DNA from: Odontesthes bonariensis
Taxonomy: Eukaryota > Chordata > Actinopteri > Atheriniformes > Atherinopsidae
DNA: 64,000 nucleotides
Direction of reading: 5' to 3'
Assembly (NCBI RefSeq): GCF_027942865.1
Contig: NC_134529.1
Coordinates: 20,748,467 to 20,812,466 of the forward strand
In this document: piece after piece, positions 49,273-64,000 of the stretch
Position numbering within the stretch: the stretch's first letter is position 1
How the letters are laid out: every line of letters begins with the position of its first letter
Position numbers and translations under genes: made by a program
Notes under the pieces: generated by a model
Seen by the model: only the letters and a program-made list of their open reading frames with translations
Told to the model about the DNA's origin: nothing
Database searches by the model: none

Positions 49273-50800
49273 TCTTCTAAAAGTGGCCTATTTCAAGTTC
49301 TTTTATTCTGCCAAATGTTCATCTCGTCACTGAAATTCATGAAAAGAAGTTACAGTCATGCTACTTGCTACAGGAATACACAATTATGCTGCAGTGTCTA
49401 GGTTTCTGTACTGTGGTTTCAGCATATAGGCGGGGGAAGAAGAAAAAAAAAACAGTATTATAGAAGTTTAAAAAAGAAAGACAGCTGGCTTCCAGATCAA
49501 AACACGTTGCAAGAAAATGTGGCACATCTCAAATCAAATGCTATTTATTAAGTATTCAAAATTGTATCATGGCTTTAAATCGGTTCCTAGAAAAAAGGAC
49601 ACTTTTAAAAAAAACTTTTTTTTTCCGTTTCGACCCGTTATTCAAGAGACTCAGAAGTGTAATTTGGAACAAATGACACAAGAGATGGAAGAGCCTGGCC
49701 TGTCGGTCACTGAACGTAACTATCAGATAACTTCAGAGATCGAGAATTATCTGATCATTTAAAAAAAAAAAAAAAAATGCTCAGTTGCTGACTGCTCTTC
49801 AATCTCTATTCTTGTACCAAGCGATAAATACACCAATAAACTGAGTTTGTTCATTTTGACATCAAGAAATGTTACCATTTCGTGGTGTGGAGACATCAAA
49901 GGGAAGACTTTATTTCTCAGATTCTAAAAAGAAAAAGAAAGAAACATGCACTGCGCGAACACACCTGCTGAATCCATGACAACAGAAATAGGGGTTCATC
50001 TTAAAAGTGAGTTTCCTTTATCTTTGTCTGCAGAAAGTATCCACAGAGCCTTCAAAAATGCTGTTGCAGTTCATGGGACATAGCTTTTCTGCATGGATTC
50101 GGAAAATATCTTCAGCAGTATTCAAATGTGTTGTAACAGGGTTCAAGAGCCAAAAGAGGACAAAAGAATTCACAGGCAGTTGCTACAGCTGCAAGAAAGT
50201 CATTCAATCTCCGCCCACACGCGCAGACACGCGCGCACGGTCACAGATGGGTGACGGTAAAGCTGTAGCCCTCCCAACCTGAGAGAATGATTGTCGAGCA
50301 TGCACACAGCATTCAATTTTAGTTAGTTTTCACACAGTAAGAGAATTAACCTTCCATTAACCAGTGGGAATGGCAGATTCAGAATGGACGTGATACATGT
50401 TCAGAGGTTACAGAGAGAAGGAATAGTTATCAACCTGGAAAAGAATAATAACAACAAACAACGACAACAAAAAGGAAAGTTTAATACCAGAAACAAACCC
50501 TGTTTAAGGTCTGGTTGTGTGTGCTTTTAAAACTGAATTATTGATCACATGGCCACGCTTGAATACAAAATAGATAAAGTAAAATCAACAGTAATAATGA
50601 AGTAGTGCTATGGTTTTATACATAATATACACAAGTTAACAGTGATCCCTAGATTATCAATAGACTTGTCTTATGAGCAAAAGTCGCTAGATCACAGTGG
50701 GTTTCACTTCGTTTACATTTTAGAACGCTAATCCTAGTTATACTCATTGACCACTAGGGGGGAGTGGGGGTCTCTATAGGAGGTACTATCAAGAATCATC

Positions 50801-51434
50801 TTAAAGGGATAGTTTGCCTCTTTTGACATGAAGCTGTATGACATCCCATATTAGGAATATCATTTATGAACATTGACTTACCCCCTGCTGCGTCCTGTGA
50901 GCCGAGTTCCAGCTGAGTTTTGGGGTCCACGAAGCTAGTCCGGCTAGTTGGCTGGGGGCACAAAAATAAAGCGTTTTGCTTCTCAAAAAAATATCCGTTC
51001 AAAAGAGTAATACATTTGCATCAAATGACCGAGCACTCCCTAGCCACCTAGCGATAGCTGCACCTGTTACAGTGTTTGCTGCTCGGAAGCAGGGGACTGC
51101 TCGGTCTGCTCTTCGGTCTGCACAGTTTTACATTGGACGCATTGATATCAAGGGAGGCAAAAATAGCGCCAAGCGAAGTGAGGTCTGACTTTTTCCTGGA
51201 CAACGATTTTGTGATGCAAATGTATTACTCTTTTGAACGGATATTTTTTTGAGAAGCAAAACGCTTTATTTTTTTGACCCCAGCCAACTAGCCGGACTAG
51301 CTTCATGGACCCCAAAACTCGGCTGGAATTCGGCTCACAGGACGCAGCAGGGGGTAAGTCAATGTTCATAAATGATATTGCTAATATGGGATGTCATACA
51401 GCTTCATGTCAAAAGAGGCGAACTATCCCTTTAA
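50801..51434. mobile_element. Foldback (long inverted repeat) DNA element with TTAA ends
   Basis: Two 223 bp arms (50801-51023 and 51212-51434) are near-identical inverted copies around a 188 bp loop. Both outer ends read TTAAAGGGATAGTT followed by GCCTCTTTTGAC or a one-base variant. The TTAA at each end may be the target duplication, as in piggyBac-type elements, or simply part of the terminal repeat. There is no transposase gene. Only a few mismatches separate the arms, which suggests recent origin or gene conversion between them. Confidence 0.92.
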
Positions 51435-51901
51435 CATACCTCCACACCGTCTCTGCTCATGCGGCCCCGTCAGGTCTGTGCTTGAAACCATGTTGCACCG
51501 CTCGCTTATAACAGCGCAGCGATGCATCGAAATGAACCTTAAAAAAAAAAGCAAGGTGTGTTTGTAGTGTTTTACAGAGAGACGTGTCAGTTGTGGGTTC
51601 AAAATCCTTCAAATCAATCAAGAAATGTGGCGAATGAGTGGAACTAGCTGCCAGTTGTCAATATAAGTTTCGAGAAATTAAAAACAGGTCGTACATGTAA
51701 ATTGTACATGTGAATAACAGACTAACGAGTCTTTTCTGTAGCCAGTCTCAGAGTGTTTGTTGAAGGAACGCTGGGTGCGGTAGGCAGTAGGGGAACATGG
51801 CGTTATGGGTCGTGTGGGTGCAGGTAGAAATCTGGTGCTTTAAGGTGAGGGTAGGTACTGTAGACCCATATCTGTCTCTCTGTCTGTCGCCGGCTGCCTT
51901 G

Positions 51902-59602
<7,701 letters not shown>

Positions 59603-62600
59603 CTGTGTTACACTGCTGGGTGCACAAACAAACAAACAAGCAAACAAACACACACACAAAAGAAGAAAGATATAAGACTACAGACAACAATATTGATATT
59701 TGATAAAGACATATGACCTGTTTGTGTAAAATATGTACATAGGTAATACACCCCCCAAAATGAAAAAAAAAATACATATATATTAAAAAACAGTGCCCAC
59801 GAAATATTTTTGCATCCATGCCGCATTGCTTTGTAATTTACGATCCTCAGTTAGGGGGTATCTGGTTCTGCCCCCCCCCTCCTACACTGGCACCTACTCT
59901 CTCACCATCTAACTCTTTTTTTTTTGTGCGTCTCTCTACATAAATGACACCTCCCAATGCTTGGAGCAACATCACGTCGCGCCATCATTGAGGGCCAACA
60001 GCGCTCCTAAGATTTTGTCCTCATTAGCAGCCAAAGACTACCAGTTCCTAGGGGCAGTAACCAGCCTAGCTTCGCTCTGCAGGCAGGGAACATGGCAACA
60101 CCACTGTTCCTTATGACATTTCTCATGTCACGCATGAGTGTACCCTCTGCGCGAGGTGCAGTGTTTAAACGCACACGTGATGCCTGGGAGGACTCGGGCT
60201 ATAAATAATTCCGTGTGCTCAGGATGTGTGTCAACGAAAACACCGACATTGTGCTGCGTCGTCTGTCTGTGCATTATCGCCGTGTGTGTCATACAGTCAG
60301 GTGCATGCTCACACAAGTTTTCCCGGAGACAAAGCAACAACCAGCACTCCCCCGTCTTCTCTCCCCCACCTCGGTATCCCGTTGGCGTTCCTCTAACCTT
60401 TCTAAATCTTTCCCTTGGCACTTCTTGATCTATCCTTTGGGTTTCCATATTCAGGCCCCTCAAGTCTTTACTTTGTTAACATTTCTGTCATTTGTCTGTC
60501 AGAGACCCTAAATGTCAAATCGGGATCGTCAAACGTATACTAGATAAGATCAGCTGAATAAGAAAGATGTTTCTTACTAAATCAGCCTTTTTTTAAAAAA
60601 AAAAAAAACAGGCCAGCATACTACCCAGCTTGATATGACCCTGACCACTTTGTCCAACAAAGCTATTTATTTGCTCGACAGCCGAGAACAGTTCGCTAAA
60701 AGTCAGGACCTTTCGTCCATGGCTGATATAATAGTCTGATTTTTGATTTTTTTTTTTTCTCCATGTTATGCTTCGTGGAATATAAACTGGTGGGGGAGGG
60801 TTGCTGCTGCAACTTGGAACATTTATCCTGATTTTTTTTAAAGAGATAGGTTAAAAGCAAAAAGGGTTGATTAAATGCATTAACTGACAATGGAAATGTG
60901 AACAATGTGGCTGCTATCGGGACAAGAGATTTCATCGTGAAAATCTGTTTATCAAAACATGTTGATGAATCGACACTGAATTAAGATTAAAGCTACCAAT
61001 TAAAAGAGCAGAATGACCGATTTTCTGTCATTTATTTTACACTCCGACATTTATTCTGCATCAGTTAAATCAAATTTCAGTTTGGTTACAAAGATTTAAC
61101 ACAGATTTAACACTTCAGCCAGACAAAATTTACATGTCACGAACTGATTTATTTGAATTCAAATAAAAGAGAATGACACATCCCGTGATTGCATATGCTG
61201 AATTTACAGTTAATTTCTTTCCTCTGTTAATCAGAAGCCTCAGACCCCCACTGATATGTGTCCAGCATTCGCACCTGTACTTAGCGCTGTTCACCTGCGA
61301 TCTGATCGGACACATGTTTAGCGCCAAGTGTGATTAGCTTCCGAGAGCCTGACAAATGTGGCAGTAATTGAGGAAAGGCGAAGCTCGGCAAATAGCAAAT
61401 AATCCCTCCCATGAGCCGTGGCCAAATCCATCATCTTTAAGCCCATCTGATTCTCAGTTCAGAAATTAAACTGTTTTCTCACTGAATAATTCATTAATCT
61501 TCATCATTCTGAGCCACTGGACCCTACTACGGGTCACTCTTGCAAACTGAGTTAACTTATGCTTTATCAGAGTCACACTGAGCATTTACTTGTTAATAAT
61601 CAAGTGGCAGCAAGCATGAAGAGAACGTGTGAGGGCCGCACACTTTGATGGTTTGAATAAAGGCTGGAATGGCAGGAGAAAAGCTAAAGAGCTAATCTTG
61701 GAAATGTTGAAGTTCTGCTTGCATGTAAACACACACCTGCTTTTCTTTTTGCAACACCTGTACTGAGTAGGTCCTTAATATCCACCATGGGACCCTGTTG
61801 TTAACTCACTTTTTCCTCCCTTTGGTACAGGAAAAATCCCTCAGCCAACCGGTTTGGAGGGTCAACATTCCTGCAGTAAGAAGCTATTGTTTCCTTTTTA
61901 GCTCCACACGTTTCTCTGGGCCACTTTCATAATCCAGGAAGTTAGGCAATAGGTCCACTGAGGCAAGGAACCCATTGTACCAATTCCACCTGCTATTATT
62001 CATACATTAAAAGGGAAATCGCATAAGAGCTAAATCACATAGTACACCGCTGCAATGTTCATTTGAACCTCCCTGTTTTTACTGGAGTGCCCCTTCAAAG
62101 AAATACACTATGTAAGAGACACGACCATGAAATAATCATTTTGACTTCAAACATTTCCTCATTCTTCACTTACACTTACACTCACACTCAGAAGCCACTT
62201 GTCAGCCATGCATAATAGATACCTGGATATACCTGTGTTGCCCCCTGTATGTTAAATTATTCAGCCCACCAGACGTCTCAACAAGCCAGAACAAGCATGT
62301 GTCATTTCCGCACCAAAGCACGAAGTGGCATTCATTCACCTGAGGTATCCCGTACCAAACACTGTGCAGTGGAGCTCCAAGGACGGGAAGAAAAAAAAAG
62401 GGTTTTCTAGCCGAGAAAGGCCACATATACAAAGCAGGGGTCACCTGTGTTAATTCATTAGCATAGCATGCTAGCAGCTCACATAAAGGCCTGGACACAG
62501 AAGCAACAACTCTACAAGAAAATGCAATCCGGCTTGTTCTTATCAAACTGGTACCGTGAGTCAATCCTGTGGTAACATTTGAGAGAAACTATGAAGCATG

Positions 62601-64000
62601 TATAAAGGATAAGTACCGAGAATGCTGGTTAAGTTACGCGTTCAAATCAGTAAATCCTAGATCTGGTTGTGCTGGGCAGTTGGGAGTAAAGTCCAAAGGT
62701 TACAAAGTCCACCCGAACAGCACCCCTAAATCTTGTGGATCAATTTTTATTTGTTTCATTAAATAAATTCAATTTGATTAAAAACCACTGCATTGTTATG
62801 TGAGACATTATGGTTTTATTTGGGGGTCATGTTGGGTTACATCTCAATCGGACGCAGTGACTTCCTAAGAACTGAATTAAGAACTATCCTTTTCCAGGAG
62901 TTGACCTCAGCTTCACCTCCTGTATGAAAGTCTTAAAATAAATGTATCAAACTATTTAGAAAAAACTATAATACACCAATTACAAAGGTGGAGTTTGTAA
63001 TTGGACTAAACAAGCCTGGCTTTTTCCAGTTTTTATGCCATGCTAAAGTAATTTCAAGAGGCCGATGGCTTTAACTTGTATATTATTCACAGATTCTACA
63101 GCCGAAGCCGTCTTTTCCATTTAAAGCCACGTTTCCAGGCAATGCACCTGAAAACTTTTAGTCCCAGGAGCTAAAAGACTTCTTAAGAATTTTGGTCGTC
63201 TGTATTTCCAATGAAGTCAAAAGACTCACCAAGATCTAACAAATTAGCCTGGTTATAACCGAAAGGGCGAGTGTTGTTTACACATGTTTAAATAACCTCG
63301 ATACACTTCTCACAGCATTGTGCTGAGGTGTGGTTGCTTTTAGTTGTGCTTTGACATGTAACCCACTGGGAGCCAGAAAATCCAAAGACAACATGTTAGT
63401 CGTCTGATTCACTGCTTTGCTTCGTGACTCATCATTATCTTGATGAGAAGAGGTATAAATAATATGTTAATGCAACCACTGGACCAGCTTCTTTTCAGTA
63501 AAGTGCAAACTACGTGACTGTAAAGGCATCGGCTTTTGCATATCGACATTTGGATATGTTTAAACATCATTCTAGCGCTGATCTGTCTGAAAAAGGGCAC
63601 CACAACTTTAAGACTATACCACTGGAATTCACTCAAAACAAGTGGCATTAAATCGTACAACTGTTGCTTTTATTGTGTCCATCCTCTGTAAGAAAAAGCG
63701 CCAAGCTCAAAGCTGTGAAAAGTCCCACCACCATCCAGTTAAAAGAGTGAAAAGAGCCTCAAACATCTGGTCAGCAGCAAAAAGCCAACAGACGTGTCAT
63801 TTCGGAAAGTTACCTTTTTCGTCTGTATTTGCGATAAGCTATAGCGGCTATAAGCCTAAGGAGAGAAAAACATAACGGTGGAAAAGTTCATTATTCGCTC
63901 ATTAAAGCCATTAGGAGCTGCACCAGAAGCAGCTGGTGTTCTTCTGTTCTACAAAAAAAAAAAAAAACTTTCAATGAAACCTCTCATCACGGCAAAGGTC
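59603..64000 (-). other. ccdc85c upstream intron (partial)
   Basis: The sequence continues to the window edge without a recognisable upstream ccdc85c exon. A high-complexity block at about 61180-61560 resembles a conserved non-coding element. An AAAC-type simple repeat is at about 59625-59655. Nothing else specific is seen. Confidence 0.7.

Larger units (their letters stand above)
49249..51901 (-). other. ccdc85c: Probable ccdc85c 3' untranslated region
   Basis: 2.65 kb between the ccdc85c stop codon and the AATAAA at 49243. There is no coding content and no obvious splice pattern. It contains the foldback element at 50801-51434, which would form a long hairpin in the RNA. The extent is inferred from the poly(A) signal. 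Confidence 0.5.

Overview
The window is vertebrate nuclear DNA, most probably from a teleost fish. Genes are split by GT-AG introns. Between them lie long CA/GT microsatellites, a decayed Tc1-like transposon, a hAT-type element and a foldback element, and no bacterial-style operons are present. Three genes are recognisable from protein sequence: bcl11b on the minus strand, ccnk on the plus strand and the 3' half of ccdc85c on the minus strand. This matches the neighbourhood of human 14q32.2, where the order is BCL11B - SETD3 - CCNK - CCDC85C. SETD3 is not visible between bcl11b and ccnk here.

Layout. Positions 1-6.5 kb are intergenic sequence downstream of bcl11b, with a SINE-like fragment and a short pentanucleotide repeat. 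A Tc1/mariner relic lies at 6.5-7.56 kb. bcl11b then runs right to left: a probable 3'UTR (7.75-10.88 kb), a large terminal coding exon (10878-12934), a 14.9 kb intron, a middle coding exon (27792-28175), a 7.2 kb intron and a first coding exon (35399-35462) inside a CpG-rich promoter region. Joined, the exons stay in frame and give an 834-residue zinc-finger protein. A 3.7 kb gap follows. ccnk (about 40.3-49.2 kb) has one mostly non-coding first exon and ten coding exons that join in frame to 524 residues. Its second intron has the signature of a minor-class (U12) intron, and its fourth intron carries a 1065 bp hAT-like insertion with a perfect 8 bp target duplication. ccdc85c converges on ccnk. 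Its last four coding exons (51902-59602) give the C-terminal 123 residues, and its 5' exons lie beyond the right edge.

Relationships. bcl11b encodes a sequence-specific repressor of neural and T-cell development. ccnk encodes cyclin K, the partner of CDK12 and CDK13 in transcription elongation. ccdc85c encodes a coiled-coil protein of apical junctions. They are neighbours, not a pathway. The clearest interaction is at 49.2 kb, where the polyadenylation signals of the convergent ccnk and ccdc85c genes lie 32 bp apart on opposite strands.

Most of the remaining sequence is intron or intergenic DNA, with several stretches that look like candidate conserved regulatory elements. No wholly new biological system is claimed. 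The best leads are the U12 intron and possible N-terminal extension of ccnk, the back-to-back poly(A) sites, the foldback hairpin inside the probable ccdc85c 3'UTR, the missing setd3, and a CpG-rich promoter-like block inside a ccnk intron.
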